Positions 1 to 9,244 are shown, counted from the stretch's first letter. The stretch is DNA of 64,000 nucleotides from Betaproteobacteria bacterium (GCA_020621405.1 JAHRYN010000006.1:1-64000); one strand, 5' to 3'. The notes: generated by a model from the sequence alone, not told the origin. Made by a program: numbers and translations.

Positions 1-327
1 GAACTGCGTCATGTCGACGATCAGGTCGCGCACCACCGGCAGGCCGGGCAGCGGACGCAGAACGATGGGCGACGGCAGATCCTTCATGTCGGTCAGACAG
101 GCCAGGCCGTTCTTGCCGTTGATGTTCATGGCGTCGGAACCGCACACGCCTTCGCGGCAGGAGCGGCGGAAGGACAGCGAGTCGTCCTTGTCCTTGAGCT
201 TGACCAGGGCGTCGAGCAGCTTGCGTTCGGTGCCGTCGAGATCGAGCGAGATCGACTGCATGTAGGGCTTCTCGTCACGATCAGGGTCGTAGCGATAGAT
301 ACTGAATTCGACAGTACGGGCGGTCAT
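1..327 (-). CDS. sdhB: Succinate dehydrogenase iron-sulfur subunit SdhB (partial, N-terminal part)
   Basis: The gene runs off the left edge; 109 codons from the ATG are present. SdhB carries electrons from the SdhA flavin through three Fe-S clusters to the membrane quinone site. The visible part is the plant-type ferredoxin domain, with the [2Fe-2S] signature SCREGVCGSDAM, in which three cysteine or cysteine-replacing positions and the following Asp are typical of SdhB. The sequence INGKNGLACLTDM after it is the usual continuation. It lies 10 bases downstream of sdhA and closes the order sdhC-sdhD-sdhA-sdhB. The second half, carrying the [4Fe-4S] and [3Fe-4S] ligands, lies outside the window. 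Confidence 0.96.
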   Translation of the reverse strand, partial: MTARTVEFSIYRYDPDRDEKPYMQSISLDLDGTERKLLDALVKLKDKDDSLSFRRSCREGVCGSDAMNINGKNGLACLTDMKDLPSPIVLRPLPGLPVVRDLIVDMTQF

Positions 328-337
328 GCTGTGATCC

Positions 338-2125
338 TCAATAGGCGCGCTTCTTGAGCGCGATGGTATCGACGGTGAGCGGCGTCATGTTAACCGGCTT
401 GTACTGGAGCTTGTCGCCGTCCTTGAACCACAGGGTGTGCTTGAGCCAGTTCGCGTCGTCACGGCCGTCCGGACGTTCCGGCGTATCGACGGCGTCGTCG
501 CGCACGTGTGCGCCACGCGATTCGGTACGTGCATTGGCCGACACGATGGTGGCCTTCGCCACCTCGATCAGGTTGTCGAGTTCGAGCGCTTCGAGGCGCG
601 CGGTGTTGAACACCTGCGACTTGTCCTTGATCTCGGTGCTGGCGACCTGCTTCGCGATATCGGTGATCTTGCTGACACCCTCTTCCAGCATGTTCTTGAA
701 GCGGAACACGCCGCAGTGCGCCTGCATCGTGCGCTGCATCGCGAGACGGGTTTCGCCGACAGAGGTACCCCCGGTCTGCGTGTTCAGGCGGTTCAGGCGG
801 GCCAGCGAGTAGTCGGCGGCGTTGGCCGGCAGCGGCTTGTGGGCCGCCGGCTGCGCCTTGATGTACTCGACCATCGATTCGCCCGACGACTTGCCGAACA
901 CCAGCAGGTCGAGCAGCGAGTTGGTACCGAGGCGGTTGGCGCCATGGACCGACGCACAGGCGCACTCGCCGGCAGCGTAGAAGCCACGCACCGGCTCGCT
1001 CATGTTGCCGTCCTTCGGCATCACGACTTCGCCGCGGTAGTTGGTCGGAATGCCGCCCATCTGGTAATGGCAGGTCGGCACCACCGGCAGCGGTTCCTTG
1101 ATCGCGTCGACGCCGGCGAACTGGATGCCGATTTCGCGGATGCCCGGCAGGCGCTTCATGATGGTGGCCGGGTCGAGGTGGGTGATGTCCAGCATCACGT
1201 GGTCCTTGTTGGGACCGCAGCCGCGACCTTCGTTGATTTCCGTGACCATCGCGCGCGACACCACGTCACGCGACGCCAGATCCTTCGCGTTCGGCGCGTA
1301 GCGCTCCATGAAGCGCTCGCCATCCTTGTTGCGCAGAATGCCGCCTTCGCCGCGCACACCTTCGGTGATCAGCACGCCGGCGCCGGCGACGCCGGTCGGG
1401 TGGAACTGCCAGAACTCCATGTCTTCGAGCGGAATGCCGGCACGAGCCGCCATGCCGACACCGTCGCCGGTGTTGATGAAGGCATTGGTCGAGCTGTAGT
1501 AGATGCGGCCGGCGCCACCGGTGGCGAACAGCACCGCCTTGGCGTGGAAGATGAACACTTCGCCCGATTCCATTTCCATCGCGGTCACGCCGACGACATC
1601 ACCCGCTTCGTCGCGGATCAGGTCGAGCGCCATCCATTCGATGAAGAACTGGGTGTTGGCCTTGACGTTGCGCTGGTACATCGCGTGCAGCATCGCGTGA
1701 CCGGTACGGTCGGCCGCGGCGCAGGAACGGCGCACCGGCTTTTCGCCGAAGTTCGACATGTGGCCGCCGAACGGACGCTGATAGATCTTGCCGTTGTCGA
1801 GACGGTCAAACGGCATGCCGTAGTGTTCCAGTTCGACCACGACTTCATTGGCCTTGCGGCACATGAATTCGATGGCGTCCTGGTCACCGAGCCAGTCCGA
1901 ACCCTTGACGGTGTCGTACATGTGCCAGTGCCAGTGATCCTCTTCAGAGTTGCCGAGCGAGGCGGCAACACCGCCCTGTGCCGCCACCGTGTGCGAGCGG
2001 GTCGGGAACACCTTGGACAGCACTGCGGTACGCAGGCCGGCTTCGGACAGCTGGATCGCTGCGCGCAGGCCGGCGCCGCCGGCACCGACGATGACTGCAT
2101 CAAACTTGCGAATCGGTACGCTCAC
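338..2125 (-). CDS. sdhA: Succinate dehydrogenase flavoprotein subunit SdhA
   Basis: 595 aa, the normal SdhA length. It oxidises succinate to fumarate in the TCA cycle using covalently bound FAD, at the cytoplasmic face of the membrane complex. Seen: the dinucleotide fold VIVGAGGAGLRAA at residues 11-23 and the flavinylation motif SHTVAAQGG, with His45 as the expected FAD-linked residue. The substrate-binding stretches HPTG and RGEGG and the C-terminal region LWFKDG also match. The start is GTG, directly abutting the TAA stop of sdhD (TAAGTG), which suggests translational coupling. No anomaly seen. Confidence 0.98.
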   Translation of the reverse strand: MSVPIRKFDAVIVGAGGAGLRAAIQLSEAGLRTAVLSKVFPTRSHTVAAQGGVAASLGNSEEDHWHWHMYDTVKGSDWLGDQDAIEFMCRKANEVVVELEHYGMPFDRLDNGKIYQRPFGGHMSNFGEKPVRRSCAAADRTGHAMLHAMYQRNVKANTQFFIEWMALDLIRDEAGDVVGVTAMEMESGEVFIFHAKAVLFATGGAGRIYYSSTNAFINTGDGVGMAARAGIPLEDMEFWQFHPTGVAGAGVLITEGVRGEGGILRNKDGERFMERYAPNAKDLASRDVVSRAMVTEINEGRGCGPNKDHVMLDITHLDPATIMKRLPGIREIGIQFAGVDAIKEPLPVVPTCHYQMGGIPTNYRGEVVMPKDGNMSEPVRGFYAAGECACASVHGANRLGTNSLLDLLVFGKSSGESMVEYIKAQPAAHKPLPANAADYSLARLNRLNTQTGGTSVGETRLAMQRTMQAHCGVFRFKNMLEEGVSKITDIAKQVASTEIKDKSQVFNTARLEALELDNLIEVAKATIVSANARTESRGAHVRDDAVDTPERPDGRDDANWLKHTLWFKDGDKLQYKPVNMTPLTVDTIALKKRAY

Positions 2126-2470
2126 TTACAGTCTCCACAGAACTTGTGCTGCCCAGCCCAGATAGCCGATCAGCAGCAGCAGGGTCACCGCATGCAGCAC
2201 GAGGCGCACGCTGGTGGGCTTGATGTAGTCCATATAGATGTCGCGCACGCCAACCCAGGCGTGGTACATCAGCGACGCAAAGAACAGGAAGGTCGCGAAG
2301 CGCATGAAGCCGCCTGCGAACAGGCCGTGCCAGTTCTCGTAGCTCAGCCCGCCCATCGACAGTGCGCCGATCGCGAAAATCAGCGTGTAGAGCGCCATCA
2401 CCACCGCGGTGACGCGCTGCGCCAACCAGTCCTTCAGCCCGTAATGGGCGCCGACAACAACTCGATTCAC
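2126..2470 (-). CDS. sdhD: Succinate dehydrogenase membrane anchor SdhD
   Basis: 114 aa with three hydrophobic segments (about residues 17-38, 53-72 and 88-110). It forms, with SdhC, the haem b and ubiquinone binding anchor of complex II. The motif MYHAWVGVRDIYMDYIKP at residues 68-85 is typical of SdhD, and His70 is the probable haem ligand. I chose the GTG at 2470 because it overlaps the sdhC stop as GTGA and gives the family length. A longer open frame exists upstream but would run through sdhC. Confidence 0.93.
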   Translation of the reverse strand: MNRVVVGAHYGLKDWLAQRVTAVVMALYTLIFAIGALSMGGLSYENWHGLFAGGFMRFATFLFFASLMYHAWVGVRDIYMDYIKPTSVRLVLHAVTLLLLIGYLGWAAQVLWRL

Positions 2471-2853
2471 CACAGTTTCACCCCCAGGATCACGGTAAGC
2501 GTCAGGCTGACGACCAGCACTGCGACCGAACTCTTGCGCGCGGCGGGAAGATCGGTCCCCTTGTTCAGGTCGAGCATCAGGAAGCGGATGCCGGCACAGA
2601 AATGATGCAGGTAGGCCCACATCAGGCCGAGCAGCAGCAGCTTGGCCAGCGGATGCCCCACCACCGAGCGGAAGGTGTCGAAACTTTCCGGCGATCCCAG
2701 ACTGGTGGCGAAAAGCCACAGCAGCAGGGGAAGGCAGAGGAAAAGGCCTGCACCACTGACGCGGTGGAGGATGGACACGATGCCCGGAAGCGGCAGGCGT
2801 ATCGCTGTCAGTTGCAGGTGCTTCGGTCGGGTCTTGCTGGCTGTATTGGCCAT
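2467..2853 (-). CDS. sdhC: Succinate dehydrogenase cytochrome b556 subunit SdhC
   Basis: 128 aa with three membrane segments. It is the second haem/quinone-binding anchor of succinate dehydrogenase. The N-terminal signature RPKHLQLTAIRLPLPGIVSILHR (split here as RPKHLQL and SILHRVSG) is the conserved cytochrome b556 pattern, and HHFCAGIRFLMLD contains the expected haem-ligand histidine. The ATG at 2853 has an AGGAG ribosome site ten bases upstream and is preferred over an in-frame ATG ten codons earlier. It is first in sdhCDAB and lies 52 bases downstream of the gntR gene on the same strand. Confidence 0.95.
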   Translation of the reverse strand: MANTASKTRPKHLQLTAIRLPLPGIVSILHRVSGAGLFLCLPLLLWLFATSLGSPESFDTFRSVVGHPLAKLLLLGLMWAYLHHFCAGIRFLMLDLNKGTDLPAARKSSVAVLVVSLTLTVILGVKLW

Positions 2854-2905
2854 CTGGCTCGCTCTCCTAAAAAGATCGTTCAATCACCGGACTTCGCCGG
2901 CTCCA

Positions 2906-3634
2906 TCAACTCAGTGTATTCAGATAGTAGTGATCTGCCGTCGAACACAGACCGCGCCGCCATTCGACCGGTTCGTCGTCGTAGGTGTAGGCCACGCGCT
3001 CGACCGACAGCAGCGGGCTGCCTTCGGGCACATCAAGATACTCCGCACTCTGCCGGTCGGCTGCGACCGCACGCAGACGCTCCTCCGCACGCACCATGCG
3101 CACGCCGAAGCGGGTTTCGAAAAACGAGTACAGCGACCCCTGGTGTTCCTTCAGCACGTCGAGATTGAGACCGGGGAACAGGTCGCCGCGCAGATAGATC
3201 TCGTCGATCACGACAGGTTTCCCCGCGAACTTGAGCAGACGGCGGACGATGATGATCTGCGACCCGACCTCGACATCCAGCGTACGGGCAACTTCCTGCC
3301 CGGCGCGCGCGCGCCAGCACTCAAGCGGAACGCTCTGCGAAGTCTCGATGCTGCCGTTGATCGGGGCCAGACGGAGGAAGCGGAAGAAGGCACGCGGATC
3401 GTGATGCGTCGCAACAAACGTACCTTTGCCCTGCTTGCGCACCAGAAGATTGTCCGACGCCATCTCGTCGATGGCCTTGCGCACCGTGCCCTGGCTTACG
3501 CTGAAGCGTTGGGCCAGTTCGGTTTCGCTCGGAATCGCCTCGCCGGGACGCCACTCGCCGCTCTGCAGAGCTTGCGTGAGCAACCCGCGTATCTGGCGAT
3601 ACAGGGGGCTGAAAGTGGGGGATTCCTGAGCCAT
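2906..3634 (-). CDS. GntR-family (HutC/UTRA type) transcriptional regulator
   Basis: 242 aa. Residues 8-75 form the GntR winged helix ([37 protein letters not shown]) and residues about 95-235 form a UTRA ligand-sensing domain ([26 protein letters not shown]). It sits between sdhCDAB and the divergent mdh. This is a recurrent betaproteobacterial arrangement in which such a regulator is thought to control TCA genes in response to a carboxylate, but neither ligand nor sign of control can be read from the sequence. Cotranscription with sdhC is possible, since the gap is 52 bases with no clear terminator. Confidence 0.9.
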   Translation of the reverse strand: MAQESPTFSPLYRQIRGLLTQALQSGEWRPGEAIPSETELAQRFSVSQGTVRKAIDEMASDNLLVRKQGKGTFVATHHDPRAFFRFLRLAPINGSIETSQSVPLECWRARAGQEVARTLDVEVGSQIIIVRRLLKFAGKPVVIDEIYLRGDLFPGLNLDVLKEHQGSLYSFFETRFGVRMVRAEERLRAVAADRQSAEYLDVPEGSPLLSVERVAYTYDDEPVEWRRGLCSTADHYYLNTLS

Positions 3635-3682
3635 TCAACAATTTCAGCACAGAATTGAAATCACGTCTACAACGTGTCTCAT

Positions 3683-3701
3683 GTCTTATATATGATATAA
3701 C
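3683..3701. promoter_or_regulatory. Candidate operator for the GntR/HutC-type regulator
   Basis: An imperfect dyad GT-N2-TAT-N5-ATA-N2-AC lies in an AT-rich patch (TTATATATGATATAA) within the 215-base region between the divergent gntR and mdh genes. HutC-subfamily regulators recognise sites ending in GT and AC with TA-rich half-sites, so the form fits. The same patch could also be a -10 region. The spacing of the arms is not exact. Confidence 0.4.
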
Positions 3702-3849
3702 TCGATACCGCACAAACAGGATACTGAACGTCGAGCCCTGTGCTTCGGCCGGGTGGACATTTTTGTGCTCTGTGTCAAAACTGCTGCGGCTCGATCATAA
3801 TCCGGTCCGCGCACAACGCATCCGTCCCATCCTCAGACAGGAGATCTCA

Positions 3850-4842
3850 ATGTCAAAGACGCCCCTCCGCGTCGCGGTGACCGGCGCTGCCGGTCAAATC
3901 GGCTACGCACTGCTTTTCCGCATCGCCAGCGGCGAAATGCTCGGCAAGGACCAGCCGGTCATTCTTCAATTGCTCGACCTGCCGCAAGCGCAAAAGGCGC
4001 TGACCGGCGTGATGATGGAACTGGACGACTGCGCATTCCCGCTGCTCGCCGGCATGATCGCCACCGATGACCCGAATGTCGCGTTCAAGGACGCCGACTT
4101 CGCGCTGCTCGTCGGCGCCCGCCCGCGCGGCCCCGGCATGGAACGCAAGGACCTGCTGACCGAAAACGCGAAGATCTTCACCGTTCAGGGTGCCGCCATC
4201 GGCGCACACGCCGCTCCGACCTGCAAGACGCTTGTCGTCGGCAACCCCTGCAACACCAACGCCTACATCGCGCTGAAGACCGCCGCCAAGGCCGGCAACC
4301 GCGTGCCGTCGAAGAACTTCACCGCCATGCTGCGCCTGGATCACAACCGTGCCCTGTCGCAACTGGCTGCCAAGATCAACCGCCCGGTCTCGTCGTTCAA
4401 GCAGATGGCCGTGTGGGGCAATCACAGCCCGACGATGTACGCCGACTACCGTTTCGCCACCTCGAACGGCGACAGCGTAGCCAAGCTGGTGAACGACCAG
4501 GAGTGGAACGCCAAGACCTTCCTGCCGACCGTCGGCAAGCGTGGCGCAGCCATCATCGAGGCACGTGGCCTGTCGTCGGCCGCTTCGGCCGCCAACGCCG
4601 CCATCGACCACATGCGCAACTGGCATCTGGGTTCGGACGGTGACTGGGTGACCATGGGCGTTCCGTCCGACGGTTCCTACGGCATCCCGGAAGGCCTGGT
4701 GTTCGGTTTCCCGTGCATCTGCGCCAACGGCGAGTACACCATCGTCAAGGGTCTGGAAATCGACGAATTCTCCAAGCCTTACGTCGCCAAGACGCTGGCC
4801 GAGCTGGAAGAGGAGCGCGCCGGCGTCGCCGACCTGCTCTGA
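3850..4842 (+). CDS. mdh: Malate dehydrogenase
   Basis: 330 aa; interconverts malate and oxaloacetate with NAD in the cytoplasm. The sequence shows the Rossmann loop [13 protein letters not shown] at residues 10-22, the arginines of the mobile loop [15 protein letters not shown] (Arg91, Arg93, Arg99), the motif LRLDHNR with Asp164, and [11 protein letters not shown] with the catalytic His192. It belongs to the cytosolic-type malate dehydrogenases usual in Betaproteobacteria. The ATG at 3850 follows an AGGAGA ribosome site; an upstream in-frame extension lacks family similarity. It is divergent from gntR, so the shared intergenic region probably sets its control. A Rho-independent terminator follows. 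Confidence 0.97.
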   Translation: MSKTPLRVAVTGAAGQIGYALLFRIASGEMLGKDQPVILQLLDLPQAQKALTGVMMELDDCAFPLLAGMIATDDPNVAFKDADFALLVGARPRGPGMERKDLLTENAKIFTVQGAAIGAHAAPTCKTLVVGNPCNTNAYIALKTAAKAGNRVPSKNFTAMLRLDHNRALSQLAAKINRPVSSFKQMAVWGNHSPTMYADYRFATSNGDSVAKLVNDQEWNAKTFLPTVGKRGAAIIEARGLSSAASAANAAIDHMRNWHLGSDGDWVTMGVPSDGSYGIPEGLVFGFPCICANGEYTIVKGLEIDEFSKPYVAKTLAELEEERAGVADLL

Positions 4843-4868
4843 ACCCGTCGCAGTCTTGAAACGGAAGA

Positions 4869-4897
4869 AGCGGCCCGGTAACGTGGCCGCTTTTTTT
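4869..4897 (+). terminator. Rho-independent terminator after mdh
   Basis: A stem AGCGGCC / GGCCGCT around a 9-base loop (CGGTAACGT) is followed by seven T residues. It sits 26 bases after the mdh stop and 17 bases before the next start codon. Confidence 0.85.
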
Positions 4898-4914
4898 ATG
4901 ACCGGAAAGTCCGC

Positions 4915-5907
4915 ATGAGCGCAGCCCCCGTCCACCCGCGCGAAGTCCTGTATCAGGGTGACAAGTCCTTCCCCATCCTGCCGGCCGTCGACCACTACGC
5001 CGGTTCGGAAAAATTGATGCGCAAGGCACTGGCACTGCAGGCCGACCTCGGCCCGGTGTTCGACCTCACCTGCGACTGCGAGGACGGCGCCGCCGCCGGC
5101 AACGAGGAGGCGCATGTCCGCCTGTGCGCCGCCATCGTCAACAGCCCGGAAAACCTGCACGGCCGCATCGGCGTGCGTATCCACGACGTGACGCATGCGC
5201 ATTGGCGCAATGACATGGAAGTGCTGGTTGGCGAGGCCGGTACGCGCCTGGCCTTCATCACGCTGCCCAAGGCACGCTCGGCCGACGACGTGCGCACGCA
5301 AATCGACCTGCTGCGCGACTGCGAACGCCGCGCCGGCCTGACCCGCGAAATTCCGGTTCACGTGCTGATCGAAAGTCACGGCGCACTGCGTGAGGTGTGG
5401 GACATCGCCGCGCTCGACCGGGTCGAATCCATCGACCTCGGACTGATGGATTTCGTCAGCGCCCACCACGGCGCGCTGCCGGGTGACGCAATGCGCAGTC
5501 CGCTGCAGTTCGAACACCCGCTGATCGTGCGCGCCAAGTGCGAGATCGCCGCAGCAGCCCTCGGCTGCGGCGTGGTACCGACGCACAACGTGACCACCGA
5601 AATCCGCGACATCGAATACATCCGCCGCGATGCCACGCGCGCGCGGCGCGAATTCGGCTTCCTGCGCATGTGGAGCATCCACCCGAACCAGATACTTCCG
5701 ATCGTCGAGTCCATGCGTCCCGATTTCGGCGAGATCGAGGAAGCGATCGCCATAATTTGCGCTGCACAGGATGCAAGCTGGGGCCCGACGCGCCACAATG
5801 ACACCCTGCACGACCGGGCGTCCTACCGTTACTACTGGGAACTGCTCGCGCGTGCGCATGCCACCGGCGCCGCCATTCCGGGTGACGTACGGAGCCGTTT
5901 CTTCTGA
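4915..5907 (+). CDS. CitE/HpcH-family CoA-ester lyase (citrate lyase beta / malyl-CoA lyase-like)
   Basis: 330 aa of the HpcH/HpaI aldolase / CitE fold, a TIM barrel that cleaves or forms 3-hydroxyacyl-CoA esters. Seen: LTCDCEDGAAAGNE near residue 50 (the acidic metal/CoA region), GVRIHD, and the conserved ESHGALREVWDIA with DLGLMDFVSAHHGAL around residues 152-190. The family includes malyl-CoA lyase, citramalyl-CoA lyase and stand-alone CitE-like enzymes. This form, placed beside mdh, occurs in other Betaproteobacteria, but substrate cannot be assigned. No citrate-lyase alpha or gamma subunit lies nearby, so it is not part of a classical citrate lyase. Confidence 0.8.
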   Translation: MSAAPVHPREVLYQGDKSFPILPAVDHYAGSEKLMRKALALQADLGPVFDLTCDCEDGAAAGNEEAHVRLCAAIVNSPENLHGRIGVRIHDVTHAHWRNDMEVLVGEAGTRLAFITLPKARSADDVRTQIDLLRDCERRAGLTREIPVHVLIESHGALREVWDIAALDRVESIDLGLMDFVSAHHGALPGDAMRSPLQFEHPLIVRAKCEIAAAALGCGVVPTHNVTTEIRDIEYIRRDATRARREFGFLRMWSIHPNQILPIVESMRPDFGEIEEAIAIICAAQDASWGPTRHNDTLHDRASYRYYWELLARAHATGAAIPGDVRSRFF

Positions 5908-5913
5908 CCGGAC

Positions 5914-6807
5914 ATGCCGCAGACCCCGCCCCGCTCCCGTGAATGTGCAGTGCTGTTTGCCGACCTGGTCGGCAGCACCCAGCTCTATGAGCGCATGGGC
6001 GACACCGCGGCGTTTGCGCTGATCGACCGCTGCCTGCGCAGCATGCGCGACGCCGTGACCGGCAGTTCCGGGCGCGTGATCAAGATGACCGGCGATGGCC
6101 TGCTGGCGACCTTCCGCGCCTGCGACCACGCGGCCGACACCTCGCTGGCGATCCATCGCGACATCAGCAACCTGCCGCTGGCCACGCATTTTTCACTCGG
6201 TGTGCGCACCGGTTTCCATTTCGGCCCGGTGCTCGAAACCGGCGACGACATCTTCGGCGAATCGGTGAACATCGCCGCGCGTCTGTCGGAACTGGCCACC
6301 CACGGTCGGGCCATCGTGTCGACCGAAGCGGCGGTACGGCTGAGCGAGCACTGGCAGGGCAAGGTCAGGCCGATGCCGCCACGCGTGGTCAAGGGTGTGG
6401 CGCGCTCGGTCGAACTGTGCGAACTGCGCTGCGACGAGTCAGATCACGTCACGCAGATCGGCGGGCTGACGCTCAATACCGGCAAGAAGGAAATGCGCGT
6501 CTATCACGGCGGACGCGTCTGGCTGCTCGGCGCCGAGCACCCGCGCCTGCGCATGGGCCGGGACGCGGGCGTCGACATCGCGATCAAGGATGCGCGCGCC
6601 TCGCGCCAGCACTGCGATCTCGAATTCCGGCGCGACCGCTTCATCCTGACCGACCGTTCGAGCAACGGCACCTTCGTCACCATCGAAGGCCGGCAGGAAT
6701 TCGCGCTGACACGCGAGGAAGTCGTGGTCGATGGTCACGGCTGGCTTGCCTTCGGCTCGCCGCGCAGTGCCGCCAGCGACGTCGTCGAATTCTTCTGCCT
6801 GGGCTGA
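5914..6807 (+). CDS. Class III adenylate/guanylate cyclase fused to an FHA domain
   Basis: 297 aa, no membrane segment. Residues 8-175 are a class III cyclase domain: AVLFADLVGST with metal-binding Asp17; the hairpin VIKMTGDGLLATF with Lys57 (adenine-specifying position) and Asp61; and SVNIAARL with Asn119 and Arg123, the transition-state residues. All key residues appear present, so an active cAMP-producing enzyme is likely. Residues about 205-290 form a forkhead-associated domain: LRMGRDAG, ASRQHC and SSNGTFV carry the Arg, Ser, His and Asn expected for phosphothreonine binding. The gene starts 6 bases after the lyase stop and is probably cotranscribed. The phosphopeptide partner is unknown. 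Confidence 0.88.
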   Translation: MPQTPPRSRECAVLFADLVGSTQLYERMGDTAAFALIDRCLRSMRDAVTGSSGRVIKMTGDGLLATFRACDHAADTSLAIHRDISNLPLATHFSLGVRTGFHFGPVLETGDDIFGESVNIAARLSELATHGRAIVSTEAAVRLSEHWQGKVRPMPPRVVKGVARSVELCELRCDESDHVTQIGGLTLNTGKKEMRVYHGGRVWLLGAEHPRLRMGRDAGVDIAIKDARASRQHCDLEFRRDRFILTDRSSNGTFVTIEGRQEFALTREEVVVDGHGWLAFGSPRSAASDVVEFFCLG

Positions 6808-6914
6808 ACCGGCCGACCTCACTGCGAATCCACTGCGACACCGACCTCCCCGAACCGCTTCTGCACACCGCGTCACGCGCTGCCGGCGACAGCACCGATT
6901 GCCATCCGGGGCGG

Positions 6915-7853
6915 CTAGCGGCTGACCAGCGTCAGCATCAGCGGCGTGCTCAGCGAAGCGAGTGCAGTCGACATCAGCAGGCTGCTGGCGACCGGCCCCT
7001 GCATGACCTGGAACTGGCGCGACATCAGGTAGACGTTGGCGCCGACCGACAGCGACGCGAGCAGCACCACCGCCTTCGTTTCCATCTCCGGCAGACCGAG
7101 CAGGACGGCTAGGCCCCACACCACCAGCGGATGCACCACCAGCTTGAGCGCGCTGATCGCCGCACTCTGCTGCCAGCCCTCGCGCACGCCGAATTCGGCC
7201 AGCCCCATGCCGAGTGCGATCAGTGACAGCGGGAGCGCGGCGTCGCCCAGCAGTTTCAGCGGCTGGTCGATCAATGCCGGCAGGGCAAGTCCAGTCAGAC
7301 TGAACAGCGTGCCGGACAGGATGGCCGCGACCAGCGGATTGGTCAGCACGCCGCGCGCGGTCTTGCCGAATCCGGCCAGCGTCGGCGCACCGTGACGGGC
7401 CCATTCGACCGACACGGTTACCAGCGTCCATAGCGTCAGTGCGTTGAACACCACCACCAGCGCCGCCGATGGCATCGCCGCGTCGCCGAGCAACGTGCGG
7501 GTCAGCGGCAGGCCGAGCAGCACGTTGTTGGAAAACACGCCGCCCAGCGCGAACACCGACTGCGACACGCCATCGAGCCGGAACAGCCGGGCCGACAGCA
7601 GACGGCCGAGCACGAACACGATCAGACAGCCACCGAAGAAGGCCGCGAGCAGCCGCACGTCGACCGGCGGCAGGCTGGCGAAACCGCTCATCAGCCGGAA
7701 CAGCATGGCCGGCAGCGCGATGCTGAACACGAACTTCGCCAGCGCGTCGGCCGCCGCCTTGTTCCAGCCGCCCCATTTCAGGATGGCGTAGCCGACGAAC
7801 ACCAGCACGAACAGCGGCGCGGCCAGCAGGATCTGCGTGATGACGTGCTGCAT
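6915..7853 (-). CDS. AEC-family (auxin efflux carrier type) transporter
   Basis: 312 aa and strongly hydrophobic, with about ten membrane segments, matching the bacterial AEC permeases (MdcF/YfdV-like) that carry organic acids or other small anions. Typical are the start ILLAAPLFVLVFVGYAILKWG, the central PLVAAILSG and NVYLMSRQF near the C terminus. The ATG at 7853 overlaps the TGA of rmuC by one base (TGATG), indicating translational coupling. A longer open frame upstream lies inside rmuC. The substrate cannot be deduced. Confidence 0.85.
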   Translation of the reverse strand: MQHVITQILLAAPLFVLVFVGYAILKWGGWNKAAADALAKFVFSIALPAMLFRLMSGFASLPPVDVRLLAAFFGGCLIVFVLGRLLSARLFRLDGVSQSVFALGGVFSNNVLLGLPLTRTLLGDAAMPSAALVVVFNALTLWTLVTVSVEWARHGAPTLAGFGKTARGVLTNPLVAAILSGTLFSLTGLALPALIDQPLKLLGDAALPLSLIALGMGLAEFGVREGWQQSAAISALKLVVHPLVVWGLAVLLGLPEMETKAVVLLASLSVGANVYLMSRQFQVMQGPVASSLLMSTALASLSTPLMLTLVSR

Positions 7854-9244
7854 CAGCCTTCGTCCGGCAGCAGTTCTGCATCGCCGAGCTCGGCGCGTTC
7901 GATGCGCACGAACTGGCCGCTGATCTTGCGGCTGGTCACATGCACTTCCTGCACGTCCTCGTGCGCCTGGCGGATGTGGTTGGCCAGCTTCTGCATGCGC
8001 TCGTCGAAGCGCGTGAAGTCCTTCGCCAGCTTGCCTAGCGCATCGCGGATCACGTGTATCTGCTTGCGCGTCTCGACGTCCTTGAGCACGGCGCGCGCGG
8101 TGTTGAGCACCGCCATCAGCGTGGTCGGCGACACGATCCACACGCGCCTAGCCTGGGCATGGGCGACCACTTCGGCGTGATAGGCGTGGATTTCGGCAAA
8201 CACCGCTTCGGCCGGAATGAACATCACTGCGCCGTCCGAGGTCTCGCCAGCGATGATGTATTTGGACGCGATGTCGTCAACATGCCGGCGCACGTCGCTG
8301 CGGAAGGCGTTCTGCGCGAGCTTGCGCTCCAGCTCGGACAGTTCGCGGTCGAACATGCGGTGGTAGTTTTCCAGCGGAAACTTCGAATCGACCGCCACCA
8401 GACCAGTCGGCTCCGGCAGCCGCAGCAGGCAGTCGGCGCGCACGCCCGACGACAGCGTAGCCTGGAATTCGAAGCTGTCCGGCGGCAGCGCGTTGCGCAC
8501 CAGCGCCTCCAGCTGCACCTCACCGAAGGCGCCGCGCGATTTCTTGTCGCCGAGCAGTTCATGCAGGCTGACCACGCTGGTCGTCAGGCCGTCGATCTTC
8601 TTCTGCGCCTCGTCTATCGTGGCCAGCCGCGCCATCACGTTGGCGAAGGTTTCGTTGGTTTTGCGGAACCCCTCCTCCAGCCGCTCCTGCACGCGCCCGC
8701 CGAGCAGTTCCAGCCGCTCGTTGACCGTGCGGGTCAGCGATTCGATCGAACTGGTCAGCTGCACCGCGGCATTCTGCAGACCGTTCTGCAGCGACTCCTG
8801 CTGGGCGCGCGTCTGTTCGGCCAGCGTCGCCGCCATCTGTGCGACCAGTTCGGTGCGCAACGCTTCCTGCCGGGCATTCAGCGCCGCCGACAGCTCGGCC
8901 AGACGCGCCGCCATGTCTTCCCGGCTGCCGGACAGCGCAGCCTGCTGCGCCAGCTGCAGCGCCACCATCGCCTCGCGGGCCGCGCCAAGCTCATGCGTCG
9001 TGGCAACGCGCAGACGTTCGTTGGCATCGGCCTGCATGCCCACCACGCGCTCGGTCTGCCGCTGCAGCCCTTCGTGCAGCGCGGACAGCATCTGCTGCTG
9101 CCGCGCCTGCGCCGCCGTTTCCAGCGCCGCGCAGCTGGCCTCCAGACGCCTGGCCAGCGCGCCCGGAACGATCAGCAGACAGATGCCGAGGCCCAGCAGC
9201 AGCACGGCAGCAGCAATCAGCGAAAACCAGGGAATATCGACCAC
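7853..9244 (-). CDS. rmuC: DNA recombination protein RmuC
   Basis: 463 aa. RmuC is a membrane-anchored, coiled-coil protein with a PD-(D/E)XK-like nuclease domain that limits DNA rearrangements in E. coli. Here an N-terminal membrane helix (residues about 5-28) is followed by a long Ala/Gln/Glu-rich coiled coil (about 35-215) and then the conserved core: LLGDKKSRGAFGEVQLE, RADCLLRLPEPT and VAVDSKFPLENY, then FIPAEAVFAEIHA. The start is GTG with no strong ribosome site, so the exact N terminus is uncertain. It is divergent from the EAL gene. Confidence 0.92.
   Translation of the reverse strand: MVDIPWFSLIAAAVLLLGLGICLLIVPGALARRLEASCAALETAAQARQQQMLSALHEGLQRQTERVVGMQADANERLRVATTHELGAAREAMVALQLAQQAALSGSREDMAARLAELSAALNARQEALRTELVAQMAATLAEQTRAQQESLQNGLQNAAVQLTSSIESLTRTVNERLELLGGRVQERLEEGFRKTNETFANVMARLATIDEAQKKIDGLTTSVVSLHELLGDKKSRGAFGEVQLEALVRNALPPDSFEFQATLSSGVRADCLLRLPEPTGLVAVDSKFPLENYHRMFDRELSELERKLAQNAFRSDVRRHVDDIASKYIIAGETSDGAVMFIPAEAVFAEIHAYHAEVVAHAQARRVWIVSPTTLMAVLNTARAVLKDVETRKQIHVIRDALGKLAKDFTRFDERMQKLANHIRQAHEDVQEVHVTSRKISGQFVRIERAELGDAELLPDEG

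Noticed and set aside
437-2605. Very long open frame on the plus strand opposite sdhA-sdhD
   Set aside because: Composition effect of high GC: it mirrors sdhA codons, has no family motifs and crosses three real genes.
3853-6189. Long open frame opposite mdh and the CitE-like gene
   Set aside because: Antisense shadow; mdh, lyase and cyclase on the plus strand all carry catalytic motifs and ribosome sites.
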